Shown: piece by piece, positions 32,599 through 43,335 of the stretch
How positions within the stretch are numbered: the first letter of the stretch is position 1
Layout of the letters: every line of letters starts with the position of its first letter
Source: Calliopum simillimum
Lineage: Eukaryota; Arthropoda; Insecta; Diptera; Lauxaniidae
Direction of reading: 5' to 3'
NCBI GenBank assembly: GCA_951812925.1
Contig: OX638368.1
Coordinates: forward strand, 65,620,569-65,684,568
DNA: 64,000 bases
Program-made: the position numbers and the translations under genes
Notes under the pieces: model-generated
Database searches by the model: none
The model's input: only the letters and a program-made list of their open reading frames with translations
What the model was told of the DNA's origin: nothing

Positions 32599-34242
32599 AT
32601 GGCGTCATTGAAATCGCATTCACCTTTTCAGCATAGTAACTCACTTCATTCCCTGTCTTTAGGGGAAAATTTTTCATCAGACGATACCGAAAACATTCCG
32701 TACCATGCACGAGAATATGCTCGTCCATTTACTTATGGAAATCTTCCCATTGGATTTAAAACGAGTGAATTAAATCATGTTGCTGGTGCTGCTGAGCCAG
32801 CCAGCCCTTTTACATTACGGAAGTCAGTACGGCCAAGCATATCGCCATCGCGGCCGGTCTTGCGAAAAACACCAACGCGTCAGGAGTTTGAAGAAATGCT
32901 TATGGAAAGGCGGGAGCAGGCCCTTAAAGAACAGCACACAGTTACCACACAACAGGCACAAAATGCTGCAATACAGAAAGATTTGGACGAATTGCAGCAG
33001 ATATTAAACGAAAATATCTCTCATAAAACTGTTAGTTATTCACCAGGAGCAGCAGGATTAGTTGATGAAAATATCACAAGTGGTGACGACCACAATGAAA
33101 ATGATAGTATTGAGAACACTGCAACTGCGTTAGTCAAAGCTGAGACTAAACGTCCGGAAACTCCTTCATTTCCTCCTACAGCAAATCAGCCGTCAGATGA
33201 CCGCTGTGTCAGTCCATATCCCATGGTTTCGCCCGGCACACCCACATTGCAGCGTGTCCACTCGAACTCATCCTCCAAGAATGCTGCTCGTGCAGAAACT
33301 ACACAAAACGCTTACCGTAATGTTAACTCAAATATCAATAATGCTGAAACACATGATGTTGCACCGCACTTAGTAAAATTTGCAAAGGACTCATCTGAGT
33401 ACTGGTACAAGCCAAATATTACGCGTGAAGAGGCCATTGCACTATTGCGTGATGCTAAACCAGGTACCTTTATTATTCGCAACTCTACGACCTATAAGAA
33501 TGCCTACGGTCTTGTTATGCGTGTAGACAAGCCACCACAAGGCGTAGTTGTCCAAGATAATTCATGCGGCAATGAGTTAGTACGTCACTTTTTATTAGAG
33601 CCAACACATCGTGGTGTTCGCCTCAAAGGATGCACGAACGAGCCGGTTTTCACTTCACTATCGGCTTTAGTTTATCAGCACTCTATCAACAAGTTGGCAT
33701 TACCATGTAAGCTCACGATTCCGGATCGTGATCTGTTACTTTCTTCAGATGACGTAGAACTTGTCGCTGCTCAGAAATTACTGCTGATACAGGGTGCCGC
33801 CTGCAACGTTCTATATCTTTTCTCTTGTGATATGGAGTCCCTTACTGGAGACGAGGCTATACGCAAAGCCATATCTAAAATGTTTTCAGAGGGGTCACAG
33901 CTCAAACCAACTGAGGTTCATTTCAAGGTTTCACAACAGGGTATCACCCTTACCGACAACACACGTCATCTGTTTTTCCGCAGACACTACACTACCAACC
34001 ACATTTCACATTGTGCAATCGATCCGGATAATCGATTTTGGAGCGTAGAAGCCAGTGATGAGGGAAACAGTCGCACTGTCAATAAAACGATATTCGCATT
34101 TGTTGCTCGTCCAACTATCGGAACGAAAGATAACCAATGCCATGTGTTTTGTGACTTGGCCGCGAATCAGCCTGCGTCAGCAATTGTTTCATTTGCTAAT
34201 AAAGTTTTACCAATGGATAAAAGCAACCACAACATGTTATGA
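32599..34242 (+). CDS. by: Tensin-like adaptor (blistery orthologue), SH2 and PTB domains
   Basis: A 547-residue single-exon frame. Tensins link integrin adhesions to the actin cytoskeleton; the Drosophila protein blistery acts at muscle and wing integrin junctions. Residues 1-265 are low-complexity and proline/serine-rich, with a charged helical stretch at about 95-140 (EFEEMLMERREQALKEQ). An SH2 domain spans about 269-375, beginning WYKPNITREEAIALL; its phosphotyrosine-binding Arg is in FIIRNS near residue 294. A C-terminal PTB domain spans about 390-540 (LFSCDMESLTGDEAIRKA, CHVFCDLAANQPASAIVSF). As in flies, the N-terminal phosphatase-like and C2 domains of vertebrate tensins are absent. 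The start is supported by an in-frame TGA at 32578-32580. Additional 5' exons cannot be excluded. The lack of introns could be native or could mean a retrocopy; no damage is seen. Confidence 0.93.
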   Translation: MASLKSHSPFQHSNSLHSLSLGENFSSDDTENIPYHAREYARPFTYGNLPIGFKTSELNHVAGAAEPASPFTLRKSVRPSISPSRPVLRKTPTRQEFEEMLMERREQALKEQHTVTTQQAQNAAIQKDLDELQQILNENISHKTVSYSPGAAGLVDENITSGDDHNENDSIENTATALVKAETKRPETPSFPPTANQPSDDRCVSPYPMVSPGTPTLQRVHSNSSSKNAARAETTQNAYRNVNSNINNAETHDVAPHLVKFAKDSSEYWYKPNITREEAIALLRDAKPGTFIIRNSTTYKNAYGLVMRVDKPPQGVVVQDNSCGNELVRHFLLEPTHRGVRLKGCTNEPVFTSLSALVYQHSINKLALPCKLTIPDRDLLLSSDDVELVAAQKLLLIQGAACNVLYLFSCDMESLTGDEAIRKAISKMFSEGSQLKPTEVHFKVSQQGITLTDNTRHLFFRRHYTTNHISHCAIDPDNRFWSVEASDEGNSRTVNKTIFAFVARPTIGTKDNQCHVFCDLAANQPASAIVSFANKVLPMDKSNHNML

Positions 34243-34249
34243 GTTCATG

Positions 34250-34306
34250 AATAAAAAAAAAAAAAAAGTCCACACTTTTGTATCCAACTTGAAAAAAAAG
34301 AAATAA
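34250..34306 (+). terminator. Candidate poly-A signals of the tensin gene
   Basis: AATAAA at 34250-34255 overlaps a run of 15 A just after the stop codon; a second AATAAA is at about 34300. The second is the better candidate because the first would give an 8-base 3' UTR. Confidence 0.5.
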
Positions 34307-34445
34307 ATGTGTTTTAAAAATATGTAGTAAAGTACATAATTATGTATTATTTATATAATTTATTCAAGATGAAGGTCTGTAAATAGCCTCTACGGTTGAC
34401 CGTAAAATTTTTTATTTGAGTTTTCGCCAGTTTATTTTGTATGTA

Positions 34446-35635
34446 CGAGGGGCCTTACAAAAGTTCGCTTAGTTGAATTGTAAAAACTTTTAAATTTAAT
34501 TTTTTAAATTTATAACTTTATTCTTCATCTATTTGTATTTTTTCAACGTAATCGCCATTTATTTTAATACATTTTTGAAGTCGATGAATCCATCTTGAAA
34601 AACAGTCTTCAAAATCGGCTTTTGCAGTTTTGCAATTTCATCATTAACCGCATTTATTATCTCCTCGTTGCTGTTAAAGACTCTCCTTCTCAATTTTTTT
34701 TTTTTAGTTTTGGAAACAACCAGAATTCACAAGGCGCTAGATCTGAGGAATAAGGTGCGGGACGATTTTCTTCGATGCCTGAGAGCGCAACAAAATCGGT
34801 CGATTTTTCAGCAGTGTGCACTGGTGTCGTTTTTGTCGTTTTCCCAATAAATTTTGGAAAACTTCTGGTAAACAGGTTTCATTATACCATTGAGCAGTAA
34901 CTGTCTGACCTTTTTCCAAAGGAATAGCAGCTACAACTTTCTCTCTGGTGAAGTAAACTTCTGGGCTCCATACCATGGGTTGTTGTTTGGTTTCAGGGTC
35001 GTACTTCTAAAACCATGCCTAATCACTTGTTACTATTTTCTTGAAAATTTAAGATTCTCCGTTTTTGAATTTTTCAAGAAAATACTTAGCAAAACGCACA
35101 CGTGCCTCCTTTTGAGCATCACTTAAAATTCTAGGAACCCATCGTGCAGATTTCTTCGTGTATACAAGATTATTTTTTAATATTCGCGGTACAGTCATGG
35201 CATTCAAGCCCAGTTTCTCAGCTATGATTTCCTGGGTCAATCTTGGATCTTCGTCAATTTTAGACCTAACCAGCGCTACACATTCATAATCAGTCGAAGA
35301 TTTTGGGCGGCCTTCTTGAGGTTCGTCCTCTACAGAAAAATGACCTGTCTGGAATCTTTGGAACCACTTTGAAATAGTCACGAGGGATGGCGTATTAACT
35401 TCAAATGCTATTCGGCATTCATTAAATATTTCCATAGGCTAAGGACAGCAAACCGAATCTCTTGCTGCGTTGGCATTGGAATATCTGCTGACATTGTTTC
35501 ACGAATTTTACGTTTTCTTCTCTCCATTTTGACCGATCTTTCTGAAAATTAAAATGATATATCGTGAGACTACAAAAAATAATACGCAATTTTTTGATTT
35601 ACTAAAAATTTATAACATGACACCAACTACGTAGT
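34446..35635 (-). mobile_element. mariner-like element, degraded
   Basis: The left terminus CGAGGGGCCTTACAAAAGTT, preceded by TA, matches the terminus of the fragment at 17437. At the other side the match ends around 35628 ('acaccaacta'), so the far terminus is lost. Its 5' untranslated part (35530-35625) is a close reverse complement of 17470-17560. Confidence 0.82.
34500..35527 (-). pseudogene. mariner-like transposase pseudogene
   Basis: Starting at the ATG at 35527, the minus strand encodes the N-terminal half with ISKWFQRFQTGHFSVEDEP, a GRPKSSTDYE linker and a second helix-turn-helix (LTQEIIAEKLGLNAMTVPRI), best seen at 35049-35435. The middle resumes in another frame at 34976 with MVWSPE and TVTAQWYNE, the catalytic domain, and then breaks up before the second and third catalytic residues. 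At least three frame interruptions are visible. Same family as the fragment at 17437-17825, in the opposite orientation. Confidence 0.82.
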
Positions 35636-35754
35636 ATCGCTACGGTGACCAACCGTCCTATATTTCCAGTGACAATTCAGCATTTCGACAACATGTCCCC
35701 GGAATTTATTTGAGAAATGAGGGACATACAAATTAGAGCTGTCTGTTTCTGTAC

Positions 35755-35930
35755 GAACGTTCGTACTTTAAAGGTACGAAATCACGTACCTCCGAATCAC
35801 TTCAATTTGAGGTTCGCACAGCTACGTGAATTTGGTAAAGTTCGTACCTTTGATATGAACTTCGTACTATTCGTACCTCGTACTATTTGTACCTCGTACT
35901 TTTCGTATCTCGTACTTTTCGTATAAAATA
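35755..35930. repeat. CGTAC-rich tandem repeat
   Basis: The word CGTAC occurs more than ten times. From about 35848 it settles into a 16-base rhythm: 'ttcgtactattcgtacc', 'tcgtactatttgtacc', 'tcgtacttttcgtat', 'ctcgtacttttcgta'. Non-coding. The stretch 35640-35755 has no recognised feature. Confidence 0.75.
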
Positions 35931-36075
35931 AAAATATCGACCAAAACAATAAGATGAGATTGTTGACCGAGCAGGGATCGGTCTCCAGGTACTAATTTTT
36001 TATATCTGCCACGCTACCTTCTCTGTGTTAAAAATGGAAGGACAATGTGAATATACACTGGGTGTAACTGAGAGA
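35930..36075. repeat. Two Tc1-related terminal fragments
   Basis: The part with 'gattgttgaccgagcaggga' (about 35960-35980) is the inverted match of 44015-44035, and 'ccacgctaccttctctg' to 'ctgggtgta' (about 36008-36068) matches the right end of the element at 63655-63715. The two are adjacent here, so this looks like a deletion scar of a Tc1-related element. 36076-36372 shows nothing recognised. Confidence 0.6.
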
Positions 36076-36372
36076 AGTAGTGCCTACAGCTTTCGAAGAA
36101 AGTTGCAGGTATTTACTTTCGAGTGTTATTCATTCTACAGGGTATATAATAAGCTTAAGCAATAAATGATGGTCCGAGACTTGAAACAGGAAATAAAACT
36201 GTATTCCAAGGAATGATGATGAGCTGAGAAATATATACAAAAGTTGTTCCTGGGTCAGTCGTACCTCCTCACGTATAAACTAACTCAAGTTACTTGGAGA
36301 CCTTTTCTAGTGCAATACAAGAAAGAGAAGGTTTCAACAACAACCCAAATGTAATGCAGTTAAAAAACGTAG

Positions 36373-36750
36373 ATGTCTTTTGGTAAGGGACGTGCTAATG
36401 GAAATTGCGAATTTAAAAATATTAAGACACTTGAAGTATCTTTTGGCTTGAAAGCTAAACACCATAATGAAAGTATTTGTGATATGCAAGGAACTCATAA
36501 TATTATTAACACATTTATGGAAATTATAGCAGGTTTTGGGTATGGAAACAAAAAACAAATAAAAAATGAGCAACGTTTGGGAGTACCAAAATTATCAGCT
36601 TTAAAAAATATGGGGCCATTTTTGGCACCTGCCAAGGATTTGTATGAACGATATTTGTCTCATATGCGAGAAGGTAATCAGACAATATTTGCCTCAGGTC
36701 ACATGAAAAAATATAAAAACTGTTTTGGTCAACAAAGTCCTCAAAAATAA
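36373..36750 (+). CDS. Unrecognised 125-codon frame with protein-like composition
   Basis: The frame starts MSFGKGRANGNCEFKN and ends KNCFGQQSPQK. It uses a broad mix of charged and polar residues (LSALKNMGPFLAPAKDLYER, HMREGNQTIFASGHMKK) and less Phe/Leu/Ile bias than chance frames around it, so it may be a fragment of a real gene or transposon protein. I do not recognise a domain. No clear promoter or splice structure; a GTAAGG follows the first codons (about 36382), which could also be a donor. 36751-37078 is anonymous. Confidence 0.3.
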   Translation: MSFGKGRANGNCEFKNIKTLEVSFGLKAKHHNESICDMQGTHNIINTFMEIIAGFGYGNKKQIKNEQRLGVPKLSALKNMGPFLAPAKDLYERYLSHMREGNQTIFASGHMKKYKNCFGQQSPQK

Positions 36751-37769
36751 TGGGTCCTGATTTTCTAATGAATTAATGGACTATTACATCCAATTGGAAA
36801 AGTTTTATTTGCTTATTTATTGTATTCATAAGATCAAATATTTGGCTACTCCGCCACTGGAGCTTTTTGACATTTAAAATATTTTGTTTACAAATATTTC
36901 GAAATATTTCTAAAAAACCAACACATACACAACAAGCGCATGCGCAAAACAAATCATCAAATCAAGGTTAAGTCAATAATCATGTCTGACGACAAATACA
37001 TTGCGCAGGTAGGTAAGCAGCATTATAGAAGTATGTATTACGTATATGGATAAAATAGAAAAAACTCTGGAGCTTATACAGTGTTCCAATTATGTCTTCG
37101 TACAGCGGGTATTTGAAACTTAAGTGATAAAACAGCAATAAAATGTTGCAAAAAATCTTAAAAAGTTTTAATGCAGGTTTGTTTATTTAATATTAATATT
37201 CAATTTAGTTACGAAAACTCAACCAATTTAATTATTTTTTACATATGAAGCAAAACACGCCAAGTGCACCAGCTGAAAACTTTTTTTGTCTCCGATTTCG
37301 CTCAAATTTGGCAATATGGTAGATCCGGTGTGCAAGAATAATAATCCGGGAGGATTTGGCCCAAGTACCATTTGTTGTTAAAATACAGGGTGTTGAAGTT
37401 GGCGTTTTTAGTCATTTTCATGAAAAGGGTGTTTTTTCAAAAAATTATATTGTAGCTTGCACCAAATATATGTTAGTAACTGATCGAATTCATTTTTAAG
37501 TGTTCTTGTTATAAAAAAATATTACTTGGTGAAAAAAATTTTTTTTGACCAAAATTTTTTAAACTTAAAAATACTTTTGAATTTTTTTGAAAAAAAAACC
37601 GCTTAAAATTATTTTAAAAGTACTTTAAATTAAAGCATAATTTAAAAGCTTTAAAATGATGTATGGCTCTAGATGAGATTCGGTCGTTAGATGAGAGTTT
37701 TTGGCATATGAACGACTGCGGAAGGCAAAACTCTTTGTTTACTCAAGAGGAAGGCATCTTACGAAAAAA

Positions 37770-37917
37770 GTGTACAAGGCATAAAATGCTTAGAATTGTT
37801 CAAGAAATATGTGTGGATTTTTTCTAAACTTTGTTTTTTTTACTCCAAAAAATTCCCAAAAATTTCACAAGCATTTCTTGTTCTTGAACAATAGTAAGCA
37901 TTTTATGCCTTATACCC
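37770..37917. repeat. Small hairpin inside family A copy 2
   Basis: 'ggcataaaatgctta' (37778) and 'taagcattttatgcc' (about 37893) are inverted, with 'attgttcaagaaat' and 'cttgttcttgaacaat' further in. Confidence 0.75.
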
Positions 37918-37938
37918 TTTTTTCATAAAATGCCTTTA

Positions 37939-39722
37939 GTGCAGGCAAATTAGGTATTCATTTCTAATTTTGTTGAACATGCACCGATTTTGATCCGACA
38001 GGGCTCATTTTGTTCGTAATAAAATTTAAAACAAAACCAACACATTAGTTTTTTGCGGCTTTTCCCCAAAACTTTTTTAATCCCCCGTGAACCCCCAAAA
38101 TCGGATAAATTCAATAAAACTGTTCTAAAATGCTTAAAAATGGAAAATTATGCAATTCAGGGGTTTCTCTAGGTTGCTGAATCCAAATATGAATGTGGAA
38201 AATGGAAAAATTGAAAATGGCGCCCGGAAAACTGCGCACATACCCATTTTAAGCACCAAAAATGGGAAAAAATCGTTAAAGTGAACTGCCTGTGGGTTTT
38301 AGCCTAGAAGTTTCGCTACAGTGAATGAATTTATACGGTCGAGGTGGGATTTTGTTTTTTATACTATAAAAAGTAATGTTTACCAAAAATTTTTTGTGCT
38401 ATTGAATTATTTATTATTTAAGCAATAACTATAAAAAGTTAATACAACTCAAAATTAAAAATATTTGTAACATTTTGCAAACCATTTTTTCTAAACTAAC
38501 TTGAGGTCGCTCCCGTGCTATTCGGTAACTTCGATTTTGGAGTTTATAGCTTCATATATGTACATCAATATATTTCTATGATACCAAGTCCGATCGATTT
38601 TATTTTTCCACGTTTACAAATGGCGCTTCTAACAAGTATGCCAATGATTTAAGTAACTTCTAATCATTCTCTGTAGAAGAACATTGCGTATTGTATCAAA
38701 AATATTAATTTTTGAAAGAAATCGAAATTTCCATATTGCACTAAAACCTTTATATCTTTTGAAAATTTTATTCGATTTTGCTCAAATGTTTGCAATTATA
38801 TGCGCAATTTAATAAAATTAAAAAAAAAAAATTATTTAAAAAATTATATGCCAAAAACCAAATGTTTCATTTGAAGTTGATGTGAAAAATTAAAAAAAAT
38901 TGTAAAATTTCAAAATTTTTCCTGCTATAACTTAGTCAGTTTTGTTCGGAGTATATTCATTGGTATTGTTATTAGTAGCGCCATTAATCACTCTTTGTAA
39001 ACGTGGAAAAATAAAGTCGATCGGACTTGGCATCATAGAAATATATTGATGTATATGAAGCTATAAACTCGAAAATCGAAATTATCGAATAGCACGGGAA
39101 CGGCCGCAAGGAAAAAAAAATAATTGAGTTTTTCGTGTTCAGCGACCTCAAGTTAGTTTAGAAAAAATGGTTTGCAAAATGTTACAAATATTTTTAATTT
39201 TGTGTTGTATTAACTTTTTATAGTTATTGCTTAAATAATAAATATTCAATAGCACAAAAAATGTTTGGTAATCATTACTTTTTATAGTATAAAAAACAAA
39301 ATCCCACCTCGACCGTATAAATTCATTCACTGTAGCGAAACTTCTAGGCTAAAACCCCCAGGCAGTCCACTATAACAATTTTTTCCAATTTTTGGTGCTT
39401 AAAATGGGTATGTACGCAGTTTTCCGGGCGCCATTTTAAATTTTTCCATTTTCCAACATCATATTTGGATTCAGCAGCCTAGAGAACCCCTTGAATAGCA
39501 TAATTTTCCATTTTTAAGCATTTTAGAACAGTTTTATTGAATTTATCCGATTTTGGGGGTTCACGGGGGATTAAAAAAGTTTTAGGAAAAAGCCGCAAAA
39601 ATCTAATATTTTGGTTTTGTTTTAATTTTTATTACGAACAAAATGAGCCCTGTCGGATCAAAATCGGTGCATGTTCAACAAAATTAGAAATGAATACCTG
39701 TTTCTACCTAATTTGCCTGCAC
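37939..39722. repeat. Palindrome of 1784 bp with TA flanks (family B)
   Basis: Ends GTGCAGGCAAATTAGGTA (37939) and its near complement 'acctaatttgcctgcac' (to 39722) are flanked by TA (37937-37938, 39723-39724). Arms match to near the centre at 38830: 'aacatgcaccgattttgatc' versus 'gatcaaaatcggtgcatgtt', 'gaccgtataaattcattc' versus 'gaatgaatttatacggtc', and 'gtccgatcgattttattt' versus 'aaataaagtcgatcggac'. No usable ORF. Confidence 0.9.
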
Positions 39723-39835
39723 TACTTCTTCTTGAGTAAACAAAGAGTTCTGCCTGCCGCAGTCGTTCAAAAGCCAAAAATTTTCATCTAGCGACCGAAT
39801 CCCATCTTGAGTCACACATCATTTTAAAGCTTATA

Positions 39836-41240
39836 GTACAATAAAGTTGTCAAAAAATGTATGAAAACCTAGAAAAAATTGCGCCCTGCAGTTTTTTTTT
39901 GCTTAATGTTTTTAGGACCACTAAAAAAGCTTAACGTCAAAAAGGTGACCTCGCTACCCGTGCGCATTAGTCGATATCTTGATATATGTTTGATTCAATT
40001 TATCTCGTTTCCTGTTGGTCAAATAGAAAAATTTTTGAACAAAAGTTACGGGCAATAAAATTCTATGTCTTTTTTATCTGGGACGCGATACCCATAAGTT
40101 GATATTTTGAGCGGTAGAGGCCGCCAAAGTTACAAAAAATCAGTTTTTTTCCATTTTACCCACTGGGTGTTGTATTTTCAAAAAGTTGTGATAACATAAT
40201 TTGAAGCGCTTGCAAAGACAAGCAAAATAATTTTTAAATGAAGTCATTACCTCAATTGGTTCTCAAATTATAGTACAGTAAATATGTCCTAAAATGTACG
40301 TAAAAATGTAAAAAGACTTAAAAAAAATTGCGCACTGCAATTTTTATTGCCTTATGTTTTTAGGACTACTGTAGGGGTCTAAAACCAAAAAGTGGACCTC
40401 GCCCCCCCTGAGCTTCAGCCACAATCTTGAAATATTTTTGATTCGATTTATCTCCTTTCCTATTGGTCGCACAGAAAAAAATTTTGAGCAAAAATTACGG
40501 GCAATAAAATTTGAAGTATTTTTGTTCTGGGACGCGGCATCCACAAAATGATATTCCGACTAGTAGAGGCTGCCAAAGTTACAAAAAATCGGTTTTTAAC
40601 CATTTTGACCTACTGGGTGTTAATTTTTCAAAATGTTGGGACCACAGAATTTTAAGCTATTGTAAAACAAGCAAAATAGTTTTTAAATAAAATGATTATC
40701 TCAATTGGTTCTCGAGTTATTACAAGTTAAAAATAAAATGCGTGTAAAAAATTAAATTTTTTTTTTTTAATTTTTTGCTTGTTTTTTATCTGAACATTGA
40801 TCACATAATACTTAATTACTCGAAAATCAATTGAGATAATCACTTCATTTAAACACTATTTTGCTTGTTTTTGTAAGCGCTACAAATTATGTTATCAGCA
40901 CTTTTTGAAAAATCTACACCCAGTGGGTGCAAATGGAAAAAAACTGATTTATTGTAACTTTGGCGGCCTCTACCGCTCAAAATATCAACTTATGGGTATC
41001 GCGTCCCAGGTAAAAAAAACGTAGAATTTTACTGCCCGTAACTTTTGTTCAAAAATTGTTCTGTTTAACCAACAGGAAACGAGATAAATTGAATCAAACA
41101 TATATCAAGATATCGGCTAATGCGCACGGGTAGGGAGGTCACCTTTTTGACGTTAAGCTTTTTTAGTGGTCCTTAAAACATTAAGCAAAAAAAATTGCAG
41201 GGCGCAATTTTTTCTAGGTCATCGTACAATTTGACTGTAC
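39836..41240. repeat. Palindromic element with TA flanks and an internal direct copy (family C)
   Basis: Ends GTACAATAAAGTTG (39836) and (complement) GTACAGTCAAATTG are flanked by TA (39834-39835, 41241-41242). The outer arm (39850-40270) returns inverted at 40790-41230 ('gatacccataagttgatatt' versus 'aatatcaacttatgggtatc'). A second, more diverged direct copy of the arm sits in between (40290-40740), so the unit is arm, arm, inverted arm. Confidence 0.88.
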
Positions 41241-41942
41241 TATTATAAATTATGCTATAATTTAAAGTACTTTTAAAAAAAATGTATGGGGTTTTTTTTA
41301 AAAAAATTCAAAAGTAGTTTTAAGTTCAAACAATTTTGGTGAAAAAAATTTTTTTCACCAAGTAGTATTTTTTTATACAAATTACAACTTACAGTTTTGA
41401 CATATATAGGTTAAAGGTTCCTGAGAATTGCCCATATATCAATTTAAAAACTTTGGAGTAAGCTATAAATTTTTGTAAAAACACCTTTTTCATGAAAATG
41501 ACTAAAAACGCCAACTTCAACACCCTGTAACAACAAATAGTAGATACTAGGACAAAATCCTCGATTATTTTTCTTGCACATTGGAACTACCATATTACCA
41601 AATTTGAGCGAAATCAGAGACAAAAAAATTTTCAGCTGGTGCACTTGGTGTGTTTTGCTTTATATGTATATATAGGGGAAAGTGGGGTAAGTGGGAAGTT
41701 TTTTTTCGAAGCTCCATAAAATGAACAAAACTTCTTACTTTTTCATGTTTCAACTTCCTATAATAAAGAAAATTAAACAAGCTATATTTTTGCCAAAGAA
41801 ACGAACCGAATATATGGATTTTCTGTTGAGTACGACGCTTTGATCGAGGATGCCCAAAATGGCAAAAATTTAAAATCGTGGGGTAAAGTGGGAAACTTTT
41901 AAAACTCATAAAAACTAATACAAATGTTGGAAAAATGTTCTA

Positions 41943-42856
41943 CAGTCTGTTAAATAAAAGCGTGGTCACGATTACTCGCGATCGGTAAAGTATAATGCTG
42001 TAATTTTTTTTTCTCACACAGAGGGCAGTATTGTCCTTCATGCTTCGTGAAAGTGAATCAGCTGACCACTGTTTTCAATGCGTTCTCAGCATTTTTCCAA
42101 AATGAGTACCGCGTACGCGTCGCGCTTTGAAGCCGTTTTTTTGTGTTTGCACCCCAAAGGTCCCAAAATGACCCAAGCGGCGGCTGCGAAGTATATGCAA
42201 AAGTCGAAACAGTTTGTGAGTAAGTGGGTGAATCGCTTCAAAGAAGTAAAAAATGTCGATGACTTTCCAAATCGCGGGTCTGTCGGTGTAGTGACGGAAA
42301 AACAGGAAAAACTGATCTGTGCTCTATTTTCGAAAAATCCAACATTAACTTTGCGTGAAGGTGCTTCGAAATTGTCCCAAAATGGTTTGAATATCTCCCA
42401 CGGAACTATTCGTCATCATTTGATTGCAAATAGTGTGAAATACCGAAGTACTTTGCAAAAACCGATGCTCAGTGAAAAACATGTCCAAAAACGTTTTGAA
42501 TGGGCCAAAGACAATTTGGATCGTGACTGGGGCAACGTTATCTTCACTGATGAATCCTCTTTTTGGGCCTTTCCTATCATCAGGCATGCCTGGACCACAC
42601 CCACCAACAAACTTGAAACAGCTGGTTCGACACATTCACAAAATTTGGAGGTCGTTTTCAGAAGAGTATGCGCAAAATCTTGTTCAAAGTATGTCGCGAA
42701 GATGTCAAGCTATAATTGATGCTGGGGGTGATTGGACCTGCTATTAATGTATTTGCATTGAAGTTTTCGATCAAATAAATCAATATTAAAAAGAATTTTC
42801 GCAATGGGTATTTTCATTTTCTCACAACAATGACCACGCTCTTATTTAACAGACTG
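41943..42856 (+). mobile_element. Tc1-like element, internally deleted, 914 bp
   Basis: Ends CAGTCTGTTAAATAAAAGCG (41943) and (complement) CAGACTGTTAAATAAGAGCG-like sequence ending at 42856 are inverted repeats of about 27 bp, with TA on both sides (41941-41942, 42857-42858). Full-length Tc1 elements are about 1.3-1.7 kb, so several hundred base pairs have been lost from the middle of the transposase. Confidence 0.9.
42102..42747 (+). pseudogene. Tc1-like transposase with internal deletion
   Basis: From the ATG at 42102 (MSTAYASRFEAVFLCLHP) the frame shows the two helix-turn-helix subdomains of the paired-like DNA-binding region (AAAAKYMQKSKQFVSKWVNR, LTLREGASKLSQNGLNISHG) with a basic linker, then the first catalytic Asp in VIFTDESSFWAF. 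After about 42575 the sequence jumps to the C-terminus, which continues in another frame as LKQLVRHIHKIWRSFSEEYA and SMSRRCQAIIDAGGDW. The second and third catalytic residues are deleted. The ends are intact, so it could still be moved in trans. Confidence 0.88.
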
Positions 42857-43084
42857 TAATACCTTTATTGTAAGTCGAAAAAGGTTGAAGAAACACACCC
42901 ATAGGAGTAAATATGACAAGAAATAATGATTTTGCTGGAAAAAAATATATGAAAAAATGTGTTTAAAAAAATTTATGAAATAGTAGCTTATTCGTCGTTC
43001 TGTGATGAAACATCAAAGTCCGATTCACAGTGTTAGTAATAAAAGAAGCTTATAGTGAGATTAACGCATTTCAAGTGAAATAAG

Positions 43085-43335
43085 CGTTGACAATCCTTTA
43101 GGATTTGATGGTATTGTGTCTGGTCATGATTTCGGGAATGAGTTCCATGCAAATGGAGCAAAAATCACGATCTTCATCTGAGATAGAACTTCTTTGTTTC
43201 TTCTTTGACGCTTTCTTTGCTGGTGGTGCTTTTTTGCTCCTGGTACTCTATTTTTCGTGAATCGTTTCCCTCTTTCTTCCGATTATTTGCTAAACGTTTC
43301 TCAGCTGCTTTTTGCAACTCGCTTAGCATTTCCGG
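43085..43335 (-). pseudogene. C-terminal relic of a pogo-like transposase
   Basis: The minus strand gives a lysine/glutamate-rich tail (MLSELQKAAEKRLANNRKKE, then in another frame SDEDRDFCSICMELIPEIM). A basic-acidic tail with a CxxC motif near the end resembles the C-termini of some insect pogo/Tigger transposases, going by general knowledge. Frames are broken. No catalytic domain is present. Confidence 0.45.

Larger units (their letters stand above)
37247..41665. repeat. Family A palindrome, copy 2, interrupted three times
   Basis: The ends ATGAAGCAAAACACGCCAAG (37247) and 'ggtgtgttttgcttta' (to about 41662) match the 6713-7693 palindrome, as does the sequence inward to 'aatttaaaagctttaaaatg' (37640) and its inverted partner (39790-39830, 41250-41400). 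Three other palindromes interrupt it: 37770-37917, 37939-39722 and 39836-41240. Confidence 0.82.

Noticed and set aside
32519..32728. Minus-strand frame overlapping the tensin start
   Set aside because: Shadow of the tensin gene and its leader; no motif.
41595..41909. Minus-strand frame of 104 codons
   Set aside because: It joins the end of the family A palindrome to the start of the pogo-like element across 41665-41675, so it is accidental.
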